10,511 nucleotides of DNA from Streptomyces sp. WM6378. Lineage in GTDB: Bacteria; Actinomycetota; Actinomycetes; Streptomycetales; Streptomycetaceae. Within the stretch, counting starts at the first letter, position 1. Each line of letters starts with the position of its first letter. Shown in pieces: positions 4,861-10,511 of this stretch. The position numbers and the translations under genes were made by a program. A model generated the notes under the pieces. That model saw only the letters and a list, made by a program, of their open reading frames with translations, searched no databases and was not told where the DNA came from. The stretch covers positions 1 through 10,511 of the forward strand of contig NZ_LGDD01000049.1 of assembly GCF_001279695.1 (NCBI RefSeq), written 5' to 3'.

Positions 4861-7110
4861 TCAGCCGATGTACTCGTGCTCACGCCGTTCCGTGGACGTC
4901 GATGCAACGGGGGCCGGCGTCAGGTACTTGGCCAGCTTCTCCCCCTCGACGTCGACGTTGGGCAGGACGGCGCCGAGCCAGCGCGGCAGCCACCACGCCG
5001 ACTTGCCGAGCAGGGCGAACAGGGCCGGGATGATGGCCATCCGGACCACGAACGCGTCGAAGAGGACGGCGGTCGCCAGGGCGAAGCCGATCATCTTGAC
5101 GAGGGAGTTGTCGTCCAGGATGAAGCCCGAGAAGACGCTGGCCATGATGATGGCCGCGGCGCTGACGACCCGGCCGCCGTAACGGAAGCCGGTGACGACC
5201 GCCTCGTCGGGGCCCGCGCCGTGGGCGTAGGCCTCGCGCATCCGGGACACGAGGAACACCTCGTAGTCCATGGCCAGGCCGAACACGACACCGATCATGA
5301 AGATCGGCATGGTGCTCATGATCGGGCCGGGCTGTTCGACGTTGAACGCCTCCTTCAGCCAGCCCCACTGGAAGATCGCGACCACCGCGCCGAGCGACGC
5401 GCTGACCGACAGCAGGAAGCCGAGAGCCGCCTTCAGCGGGACCAGGACGGAGCGGAAGACCAGCATCAGGAGGAGGAAGGCGAGGCCGACCACGAGGCCC
5501 AGGTAGGGCAGCAGGGCATCGTCCAGGGTCTTGGAGAAGTCGATGAACATGGCCGTCTGGCCGGTCACCAGGATCTCCGCGGCACCCGTCTTGGCCTCTT
5601 CGCCACCGGCGAGGCCACGCAGCGCGTGGACCAGGTCCTCGGTCTTGCCGTCGGTGGGACCGGTCTTGGGTACGACGTTGAGGATGGCGGTGTCGTTGGC
5701 CGGGTTGGGGCTGGCCGGCGAGACGGAGTCGACGCCGTTCTGCTGGGCGAGGTCGGCGCGCAGTGTGGCGGCGGCGGACTTCGCGTCCTTGCCGGAGACG
5801 GTGATCATCAGGGGGCCGTTGAAGCCGGGGCCGAAGGACTCCGACAGCATGTCGTAGGCCTTGCGCTGGGTGGTGGTCTTGGCCATCGTGCCCTCGCCGG
5901 GCAGACCCAGTTCCAGGCTGGCCGCCGGAACGGCGAGGGCGCCGAGGCCCACCACGCCGACCAGCAGCACGGCCACCGGGTGGCGCAGGACGTAACCGGC
6001 CCAGCGGGAACCGAGGTTGGGCTTGGTGCGGGCGGCCAGCTTGGCGGCCTTGCGCTGCTGGCGGGCCGAGAGCGGCTTGCCCTTGCGCTGCATGCGGTCG
6101 ATGCGGCGCAGGACTCGGAAGGGGGCCCAGCCCAGGAGGGCGGGGACCAGGGTGAGCGCGATGAGCACCGCGATCGCGACCGTGCCCGCGGCCGCCATGC
6201 CCATCTTCGTCAGCATCGGGATGTTGACGACGGCGAGGCCCGCCAGGGCGATGATCACGGTGAGGCCCGCGAAGACGACGGCGGATCCGGCGGTGCCGAC
6301 GGCCCGGGCGGCGGCCTCGGCGCGCTCGCGGCCTTCGGCGAGCTCGGAGCGGTAGCGGGAAATGATGAAGAGGGCGTAGTCGATGCCGACGGCCAGGCCG
6401 ATCATCAGCGCCAGGGTCGAGGTGGTGGTGGAGATGCCGAGGGTGGTGCCCAGGGCGGTGATGGCGGAGATGCCGAGGCCGACGCCGATGAGCGCGGTGA
6501 GCAGCGGCATGCCGGCGGCGATGAGCGAGCCGAAGGTGAGGAAGAGGACGATCGCGGCGATCAGGATGCCGATCTGCTCGCCGCTGGCCGCGCTGACCTC
6601 GATCTTGACGGCGTCGCCGCCCGCTTCGACGGTGAGACCGCTGCTCCGGCCCTTGCCGAGGGCGGAGTCGAGGCCGTCGTGCTCCTTGTCGGCGAGTTTG
6701 GTGGCCGGTTCCTTGTAGGTGACGACCGCGTAGGCGGTGGTCTCGTCCTTGCTGAGGGTCTTGGCCTGGTAGGGGTCCGTGGCGCCGATGACGCCGGGGG
6801 CCTTCTTGAGGTCGGCGACGAGGGCCTCGACCTTGTTCTTGGCCTCGGGGCCGGAGATCTTCTGGCCCTGAGGTGCGCGGATGACGACGCGGGCGCTGGC
6901 GCCTTCGGCGCCGGCGGCGGGGAACTTCTTCTGGAGGAGGTCGAACGCCTTCTGGGATTCGGTGCCGGGCATGGAGAACGTGTCTGCCGGCGGAGTGGTG
7001 GCGACCGAGGCGGCGTAGCCGACTCCGGCGAAGACCAGCACCCAGAGGAGCGTCATCAACCCCCGCCGTCGGAAGGCGAGGCGGCCCAGTTTGTAGAGGA
7101 ACGTAGCCAC
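4861..7110 (-). CDS. MMPL-family membrane transporter
   Basis: A 749-residue RND-superfamily exporter of the MMPL type, which in actinobacteria exports lipids, pigments or drugs using the proton gradient. It shows the internal two-fold design: a first membrane helix at about 18-36, an extracytoplasmic domain (about 40-175), a block of helices (about 178-328), a basic cytoplasmic linker (332-368), a helix at 376-398, a second extracytoplasmic domain (about 400-530) and a final helix block (about 533-702). Each half has the family signature with a membrane aspartate: GLAVGIDYALFIISRYR (Asp244) and GLAMDYEVFLVSRMR (Asp615). Length is normal for the family. Start is GTG at 7110, with GGGAG about 10 bases upstream. 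It stands alone, without a same-strand partner. Substrate cannot be told; a dyad at its promoter suggests repression. Confidence 0.95.
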   Translation of the reverse strand: MATFLYKLGRLAFRRRGLMTLLWVLVFAGVGYAASVATTPPADTFSMPGTESQKAFDLLQKKFPAAGAEGASARVVIRAPQGQKISGPEAKNKVEALVADLKKAPGVIGATDPYQAKTLSKDETTAYAVVTYKEPATKLADKEHDGLDSALGKGRSSGLTVEAGGDAVKIEVSAASGEQIGILIAAIVLFLTFGSLIAAGMPLLTALIGVGLGISAITALGTTLGISTTTSTLALMIGLAVGIDYALFIISRYRSELAEGRERAEAAARAVGTAGSAVVFAGLTVIIALAGLAVVNIPMLTKMGMAAAGTVAIAVLIALTLVPALLGWAPFRVLRRIDRMQRKGKPLSARQQRKAAKLAARTKPNLGSRWAGYVLRHPVAVLLVGVVGLGALAVPAASLELGLPGEGTMAKTTTQRKAYDMLSESFGPGFNGPLMITVSGKDAKSAAATLRADLAQQNGVDSVSPASPNPANDTAILNVVPKTGPTDGKTEDLVHALRGLAGGEEAKTGAAEILVTGQTAMFIDFSKTLDDALLPYLGLVVGLAFLLLMLVFRSVLVPLKAALGFLLSVSASLGAVVAIFQWGWLKEAFNVEQPGPIMSTMPIFMIGVVFGLAMDYEVFLVSRMREAYAHGAGPDEAVVTGFRYGGRVVSAAAIIMASVFSGFILDDNSLVKMIGFALATAVLFDAFVVRMAIIPALFALLGKSAWWLPRWLGAVLPNVDVEGEKLAKYLTPAPVASTSTERREHEYIG

Positions 7111-7428
7111 GGCGAAGGGACTCCCGTCGGGGTCGGCAGGACAAGCAGGTCCCTTTGACTATAACAAACCGCATAGGCGGTTTCTTGAGTCGGAAACCAG
7201 CCTTCCGCTGGGCGACGTAACGATCGGCTCACGAATGTGAAGAACGAGCGCAACTCTGTGGACTCCGTTTGAACGCAAGGCAGTTGGGCGGCTCGCGGTG
7301 GGGGCGGGCGACCAGGCCGTCGTGTCACCGGCGGGTCGGATTCGAGAGGGGAAGGGCGGGCCCGGGCAGGTGGGTGGACCGGTCCGGGAACCTTGATCAC
7401 CACTGGGCCTGCTGATTGGCTGGCCGGT
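7111..7428. other. Divergent intergenic region, MMPL / acetyltransferase
   Basis: 318 bases between divergent starts. Apart from the MMPL promoter and dyad (7158-7183), nothing decisive is seen. No clear promoter for the rightward acetyltransferase could be picked, and there is no good ribosome site directly before its ATG. Confidence 0.4.
7158..7183 (-). promoter_or_regulatory. MMPL promoter with operator dyad
   Basis: Read leftward, a -10 TATAGT (complement of 7158-7163) lies next to a perfect dyad AAACCGC-N4-GCGGTTT (7166-7183) that fills the -35/-10 spacer. No good -35 is present. A dyad in that place would let a bound TetR- or MarR-type repressor block polymerase. It does not resemble the GTTGCAAC sites elsewhere in the window, so a different regulator is implied. 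Confidence 0.6.
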
Positions 7429-7968
7429 ATGACTGAACTCGACGCCATCGCCTGGCCGCCTTCCCCGATCAGGACCGAGAGGCTCGTGCTCCGTGAGCCC
7501 GAGGCCCGCGACCGGGCGGCGTTCATCGAGCTGCTGGCGTCGCCGGCGGTGCACACCTACCTCGGCGGCCCCCGCCCGCGTGACGAACTTGAGCGCGAGA
7601 TGCCCGGGGTGCCCCAGGGCCGGCCCGGGAGTTTCGTCGTTGACCTCGACGGGGCGATGATCGGCCAGATCCTGCTCAGGAGAGCAACGGAGCACCGTCG
7701 CCCGGCTGCCGCGGGGAAGGCCGATCTCGGCTACCTGTTCCTGCCGCGTGCATGGGGATTCGGGTACGCCGCCGAGGCGTGCGCGGCGGCGCTCGACTGG
7801 TTCGACTGCGTGCTTCCCGGCGAGCCGGTGGTGCTCACCACCCAGACCGCCAACGTCGGCTCGATGCGCCTGGCGGCAAAGCTGGGGTTCACCGAGGTGG
7901 AGCGGTTCCGGGCCTGGGACGCCGAGCAGTGGCTCGGCCTGCGGCCCCCGGTCACGCCGTCCGCTTGA
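7429..7968 (+). CDS. GNAT-family N-acetyltransferase
   Basis: A 179-residue GNAT protein of the RimJ/RimL-like type, which transfers acetyl from acetyl-CoA to an amine. The IRTERLVLREPEARD opening (14-28) is typical of this subgroup; DLGYLFLPRAWGFGYAAEA (99-117) is the acetyl-CoA loop, and the strand and helix TTQTANVGSMRLAAKLGF (137-154) contains the Asn, Ser and GF characteristic of motif B. The usual RGxG loop reads RAWGFG (108-113), as in many relatives. ATG 7429 is chosen over an in-frame TTG at 7393 because the family begins near here, though the ribosome site is weak for both. It converges with the two-HTH regulator, with 40 bases between the stops. Substrate unknown (small molecule, protein N-terminus or antibiotic are all possible). 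Confidence 0.9.
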   Translation: MTELDAIAWPPSPIRTERLVLREPEARDRAAFIELLASPAVHTYLGGPRPRDELEREMPGVPQGRPGSFVVDLDGAMIGQILLRRATEHRRPAAAGKADLGYLFLPRAWGFGYAAEACAAALDWFDCVLPGEPVVLTTQTANVGSMRLAAKLGFTEVERFRAWDAEQWLGLRPPVTPSA

Positions 7969-8008
7969 GAGAGCCGGTGCCCGGCGGTGTTCGCCATCTG
8001 ATGGTGGC

Positions 8009-8743
8009 TCAGTCGGTGCTGTCCACGGTCGTTCCGGGCTTCGTGTGCAGGACTTCGCGCGCCTGGTCCGCGGCGCGGGCGAGGCTCTCGGAGACGAAGT
8101 CGAGGAAGCGGGCGATGTTCTCCAGGCGGGCGGCGGCCGGGGTGCCCGACCCCAGGACGCCGACGCCCTGCCGCGCGATCTCGACGAGTTGGGCGGTGCC
8201 ACGGGCGCTGGCCATCATGGACTGGTACCAGACGTCGTCGTCGACGATGTACCGCTCGCGACGGCGCTCGTCGCGCTCCCGCCGCACCAGGCCCTGGCTC
8301 TCAAGGAACGCGATCGCCTTGGAGATGGACGCCGGACTGACCTGGAGACGCTGGACGAGTTCGGACGCGGTCAGGCTGCCCGAGTCACTGGTGCACAGAC
8401 AGGCGAGGACCCGGGCCATCATCTTGGGCGTGCCCGCCTGCATGAGGGCGGTGGTGAACGTCTCCTCGTACGCGCGCACCGCCTCGGCGTCGCGCCCGTG
8501 GGCCTGCGGGGGCGCCTCCTGCCCTCGGGGGGCGGCCTGCCTGCGCCGGTGGGCGCGGTGTTCGGTGGCGCGGTGGGCGAGCTCGGCACGGTAGGCGGTG
8601 GGGCCGCCGTTGCGCATCACCTCACGCGTGATCGTCGAGGTCGGACGGTCGAGCCCTCGGGCGATTTCCGCGTAGGCGAGGCCGTCGGCCACCCCCAGCG
8701 CGATCTGCTGACGTTCCTGCTGGGTGAGTCTGCCTCCCGGCAT
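8009..8743 (-). CDS. Two-HTH transcriptional regulator (HTH_38-like plus MarR/GbsR-like)
   Basis: A 244-residue protein with two DNA-binding modules. Residues 5-45 (RLTQQERQQIALGVADGLAY onward to EVMRNGG) resemble the N-terminal HTH of IS30-type transposases (HTH_38). After a basic Arg/Gln/Pro-rich linker (58-88), residues about 105-170 form a winged helix of MarR/GbsR type, with LTASELVQRLQVSPASISKA (124-143) as helix-turn-helix and LVRRERDERRRERYIV (152-167) as wing. The rest is helical (172-232), probably for dimerisation. No transposase catalytic part is present. ATG 8743 is set by AAGGAG 6 bases upstream. It is divergent from DUF4097 copy B and shares with it a 232-base region packed with GTTGCAAC sites, the usual layout for an autoregulated local regulator. 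Target assignment is inference. Confidence 0.88.
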   Translation of the reverse strand: MPGGRLTQQERQQIALGVADGLAYAEIARGLDRPTSTITREVMRNGGPTAYRAELAHRATEHRAHRRRQAAPRGQEAPPQAHGRDAEAVRAYEETFTTALMQAGTPKMMARVLACLCTSDSGSLTASELVQRLQVSPASISKAIAFLESQGLVRRERDERRRERYIVDDDVWYQSMMASARGTAQLVEIARQGVGVLGSGTPAAARLENIARFLDFVSESLARAADQAREVLHTKPGTTVDSTD

Positions 8744-8784
8744 CACGGTCTCCTTCGCGCTCCATGGTCGTCCCGAGTGCCCCA

Positions 8785-8814
8785 AGCATAGCGTTCGCAC
8801 TCAATTCATTGCAA
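8785..8814 (-). promoter_or_regulatory. Promoter of the two-HTH regulator
   Basis: Read leftward: -35 TTGCAA (8809-8814), 18-base spacer, -10 TATGCT (complement of 8785-8790). The -35 lies inside a TTGCAACG operator-like site, which suggests autoregulation. The layout is duplicated at 4624-4653. Confidence 0.6.
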
Positions 8815-8932
8815 CGCCTCTGGAGAGGGGTGTTGCATTCCGTCCCAGTCCGTTGCAACGAATTCAGCTCATCCACCTGCAACTACACCGATTCTTCGCA
8901 ACGAAGGTGTTGCCAGATCCATGAATGCAACG
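8809..8932. promoter_or_regulatory. GTTGCAAC-type operator cluster, copy B
   Basis: Sites in order: TTGCAACG 8809-8816, TGTTGCAT 8831-8838, the perfect palindrome CGTTGCAACG 8851-8860, TGCAAC 8878-8883, the dyad GCAAC-N6-GTTGC 8898-8913 and TGCAACG 8926-8932. They cover the -35 of the regulator, the -35 of DUF4097 copy B and its spacer. Each has a counterpart at matching distance in copy A (4507-4629). The shared core is GTTGCAAC or half of it. Confidence 0.65.
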
Positions 8933-8938
8933 TAGCTT
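8910..8938 (+). promoter_or_regulatory. Promoter of DUF4097 copy B
   Basis: TTGCCA (8910-8915), 17-base spacer, TAGCTT (8933-8938). The -35 overlaps the right arm of the GCAAC-N6-GTTGC dyad, and a further half-site lies in the spacer, so a bound regulator should repress. A TTTCC-N6-GGAAA dyad (8938-8953) covers the expected start point. The promoter matches that of copy A. Confidence 0.7.
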
Positions 8939-8975
8939 TTCCCTCATCGGAAACAACGTTTCGAAGGAGCGCACG

Positions 8976-9644
8976 ATGCAGAAGTTCGACACCACCGCCC
9001 CGGTCTCCGCCGTTCTCGACATCCCTGCCGGACGCATTCGCTTCGTCGCTGAGGACGGGGCCGGCAGCACGGTCGAGGTGCAGCCCTCGGACCCCTCGAA
9101 GGGCCGTGACGTGAAGACGGCGGAGCAGACCACGGTCGAATTCCGGGACGGCGTCCTGCGGGTCGAGACCGCACAGGAGAAGAACCGGATCCTCGGCGCC
9201 AACGGCTCCCTCGACGTGACCGTCCACCTGCCCGCCGGCTCCCGCGTCGAGGCGAAGGCGGCCAGCGCTGAGTTCCGGAGCGTCGGGCGGCTCGGCGACG
9301 TCACCTTCGAGGGCGCGCACGGCTCGGTCGAGCTGGACGAGACCGCGAGCGCCCGCCTCACCCTCCAGGCGGGCTCCATCTCGGTCGGCCGTCTGGGCGG
9401 CTCCGCCGAAATCAGCACCCAGCAGGGCGACATCAACATCGCCGAAGCCGTGCACGGCACCGTCACGCTGACCACCCAGGCCGGTGACCTGACGATCGGC
9501 GCCGCCCGGGGCGTCTCCGCCGCGCTCGACGCCGGCACCACCTCCGGCCGCATCAGCAACAGCCTCCAGAACGCCGGTGGCACCCCCGACCTCACCATCC
9601 ACGCCACCACGGCTTACGGCGACATCACCGCCCGCAGCATCTGA
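8976..9644 (+). CDS. DUF4097-family beta-strand repeat protein, copy B
   Basis: A 222-residue paralogue of copy A (3769-4461), roughly two-thirds identical by eye over its whole length. It has the same serial beta-strand pattern: LDIPAGRIRFVAE at 14-26, then SISVGRLGG, GDINIAEAVHGTVTL and GDLTIGAARGVSAALDAG, ending in YGDITARSI. No signal peptide, membrane helix or enzyme motif is visible. Expected fold is a right-handed beta solenoid; role unknown. ATG 8976 is chosen because AAGGAG (8964-8969) is 6 bases upstream and the sequence then matches the copy A start (MQK..FDT); the in-frame start near 8925 lies inside the promoter. It is divergent from the two-HTH regulator, which probably represses it. 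It is probably the ancestral locus, since the regulator is still next to it. Confidence 0.87.
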   Translation: MQKFDTTAPVSAVLDIPAGRIRFVAEDGAGSTVEVQPSDPSKGRDVKTAEQTTVEFRDGVLRVETAQEKNRILGANGSLDVTVHLPAGSRVEAKAASAEFRSVGRLGDVTFEGAHGSVELDETASARLTLQAGSISVGRLGGSAEISTQQGDINIAEAVHGTVTLTTQAGDLTIGAARGVSAALDAGTTSGRISNSLQNAGGTPDLTIHATTAYGDITARSI

Positions 9645-9660
9645 ACCGCGCTATCTGACA

Positions 9661-9690
9661 TACCGTCAAAACTCGTTCGGCACGACGGTA
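9661..9690. other. Small inverted repeat after DUF4097 copy B
   Basis: TACCGTC (9661-9667) and GACGGTA (9684-9690) are 7-base arms with a 16-base spacer, just before the larger terminator. It may be part of the transcript end or a protein site; nothing decides between these. Confidence 0.35.
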
Positions 9691-9701
9691 CGGAGGGGGA
9701 C

Positions 9702-9749
9702 GGCGAGTACAGCGCGCCCGGTCAAGTCGCCGGTACGGCTGTACTCGCC
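9702..9749. terminator. Bidirectional terminator between converging genes
   Basis: GGCGAGTACAGC (9702-9713) and GCTGTACTCGCC (9738-9749) form a perfect 12-bp stem with a 24-base loop. It sits between the stops of the converging DUF4097 copy B (9644) and mutase small subunit (9760) and can serve both. Confidence 0.75.
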
Positions 9750-9759
9750 CCGCCCGCGG

Positions 9760-10209
9760 TCACGAGCCCGTGGTCACGGCGGGCGGCGCCGCGTCACGAC
9801 CGACGTGCGCGTGCACCCAGTCGGTGACGTCCCGGGTCGGTGTGCCCGGGGTGAACAGGGCCGCCACCCCCAGTTCGCGCAGCGGGCCGATGTCGGCCTC
9901 GGGAATGATGCCGCCGCCGAACACCGTGATGTCGGTGGCATCCTGCTCCCTCAGCATCTCCATGACCTGGGCGAAGAGGGTCATGTGGGCGCCGGACAGG
10001 ACGGACAGCCCTATGCCGTCGGCGTCCTCCTGAAGGGCGGTGTCGACGATCTGACGTGGCGTCTGGTGCAAGCCGGTGTAGACGACCTCGACACCGGTGT
10101 CACGCAGGGCCCGGGCGATCACCTTGGCTCCGCGATCGTGCCCGTCAAGGCCCGGCTTGGCCACGATGACCCGGATGGGGGCGGTGAAACCCCGGTGGGC
10201 AGTGGGCAT
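9760..10209 (-). CDS. B12-binding small subunit of an acyl-CoA mutase
   Basis: A 149-residue cobalamin-binding domain protein. It carries the base-off/His-on signature DGHDRG (22-27: Asp22, His24 as the lower cobalt ligand, Gly27) within [19 protein letters not shown], then the SVLSG stretch (69-73) and the FGGG turn (97-100) that cradle the nucleotide tail. With a separate large subunit it forms an adenosyl-B12 carbon-skeleton mutase of the methylmalonyl-/isobutyryl-CoA group; the stand-alone domain of this size is like IcmB or related small subunits. The start is set at 10209: GGAGG (complement of 10219-10223) is 9 bases upstream, whereas an in-frame ATG at 10218 abuts the GGAGG. It follows the large-subunit stop by 15 bases, so it is the same operon. 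Which acyl-CoA is rearranged cannot be told. Confidence 0.92.
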   Translation of the reverse strand: MPTAHRGFTAPIRVIVAKPGLDGHDRGAKVIARALRDTGVEVVYTGLHQTPRQIVDTALQEDADGIGLSVLSGAHMTLFAQVMEMLREQDATDITVFGGGIIPEADIGPLRELGVAALFTPGTPTRDVTDWVHAHVGRDAAPPAVTTGS

Positions 10210-10224
10210 GGCACACATCCTCCG

Positions 10225-10511
10225 TCAGTAGGCGTCCGTCGGTACGTATGTGCCCCACACTTCGCGCAGCGCGTTGCAGACCTCCCCGACGGTCGCGCGG
10301 GCTCGCAGGGCGTCCTTCATCGGGTAGAGGACGTTGTCGTCGCCCTCGGCCGCCTTCTTCAGGGCGACGAGTGCGGCATCGACAAGCTCCTGCTCCCGCC
10401 AGGCACGCAGCTTCGCGAGGCGTTCGGCTTGTTGGGCTTCGATGGCGGGGTCGACACGCAGGGGTTCGTAGGGGTCTTCGGTGTCGTTCTGGAAGCGGTT
10501 GACGCCGACCA
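10225..10511 (-). CDS. Acyl-CoA (methylmalonyl-/isobutyryl-type) mutase large subunit, C-terminal part
   Basis: Only the last 94 complete codons are in the window; the gene runs off the right edge. The reading frame begins VGVNRFQND, the conserved ..GVN.F segment of the mutase TIM-barrel family, continues through DPAIEAQQAERLAKLRAWRE, and ends NVLYPMKDALRARATVGEV and VWGTYVPTDAY. This ending fits stand-alone large subunits that lack a fused B12 domain, consistent with the separate small subunit 15 bases downstream. Substrate-determining active-site residues lie outside the window, so methylmalonyl-, isobutyryl- and related CoA esters all remain possible. Confidence 0.92.
   Translation of the reverse strand, partial: VGVNRFQNDTEDPYEPLRVDPAIEAQQAERLAKLRAWREQELVDAALVALKKAAEGDDNVLYPMKDALRARATVGEVCNALREVWGTYVPTDAY

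Larger units (their letters stand above)
8782..9644 (+). repeat. Inverted duplication: DUF4097 gene plus control region (arm B)
   Basis: Partner of arm A (3769-4656). This arm still has the regulator gene on its outer side (8009-8743), so it is likely the parental arrangement. MMPL, acetyltransferase and regulator genes lie between the arms. Confidence 0.75.

Noticed and set aside
4759..7158. A 799-codon rightward open frame across the whole MMPL gene
   Set aside because: It is the antisense shadow of the transporter. Its translation is a Gly/Asp/Glu/Ala-rich string without domains, a common artefact of high-GC codon bias, while the leftward frame is a complete MMPL protein.
8009..8743. IS30 transposase remnant
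   Set aside because: Only the N-terminal HTH resembles IS30. There is no DDE catalytic region, the gene is intact with its own promoter, and the rest is a regulator-type winged helix.

Overview
The window is high-GC DNA with strong G/C at third codon positions, AAGGAG-type ribosome sites and families typical of actinomycetes (MMPL transporter, DUF4097 proteins, S12 serine hydrolases, a two-subunit B12 mutase). A Streptomyces or close relative is the best guess; the species cannot be read from the sequence.

Layout, left to right. Positions 1-248 carry no convincing gene but a tight series of perfect short palindromes closed by three-base loops, resembling Streptomyces linear-replicon telomeres. 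A structured leader (249-536) precedes a rightward pair: an S12 (beta-lactamase/DD-peptidase-like) serine hydrolase (537-1631) and an overlapping MerR regulator (1631-2407). Converging on it is a leftward unit: DUF4097 copy A (4461 to 3769) followed by a second S12 hydrolase (3664 to 2534) that is a clear paralogue of the first. A 399-base non-coding stretch (4462-4860) holds the control region of DUF4097 copy A and two terminators. Then come an MMPL membrane transporter (leftward, 4861-7110), a GNAT acetyltransferase (rightward, 7429-7968), a two-HTH regulator (leftward, 8009-8743) and, divergent from it, DUF4097 copy B (8976-9644). A strong terminator separates this from a leftward B12-dependent acyl-CoA mutase operon (large subunit, cut by the window edge, then small subunit 9760-10209).

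The most informative signal is that the control region between the two-HTH regulator and DUF4097 copy B occurs again, inverted, in front of DUF4097 copy A. The two copies align over about 190 bases. They keep several GTTGCAAC-like sites, a GCAAC-N6-GTTGC dyad over the -35 element, matching promoters, and even the promoter that would drive the regulator, although no regulator gene follows it at copy A. The simplest reading is that one regulator controls both DUF4097 genes and, through copy A, possibly the second serine hydrolase. This is inference from sequence; no function is known here for DUF4097 or for the hydrolases.
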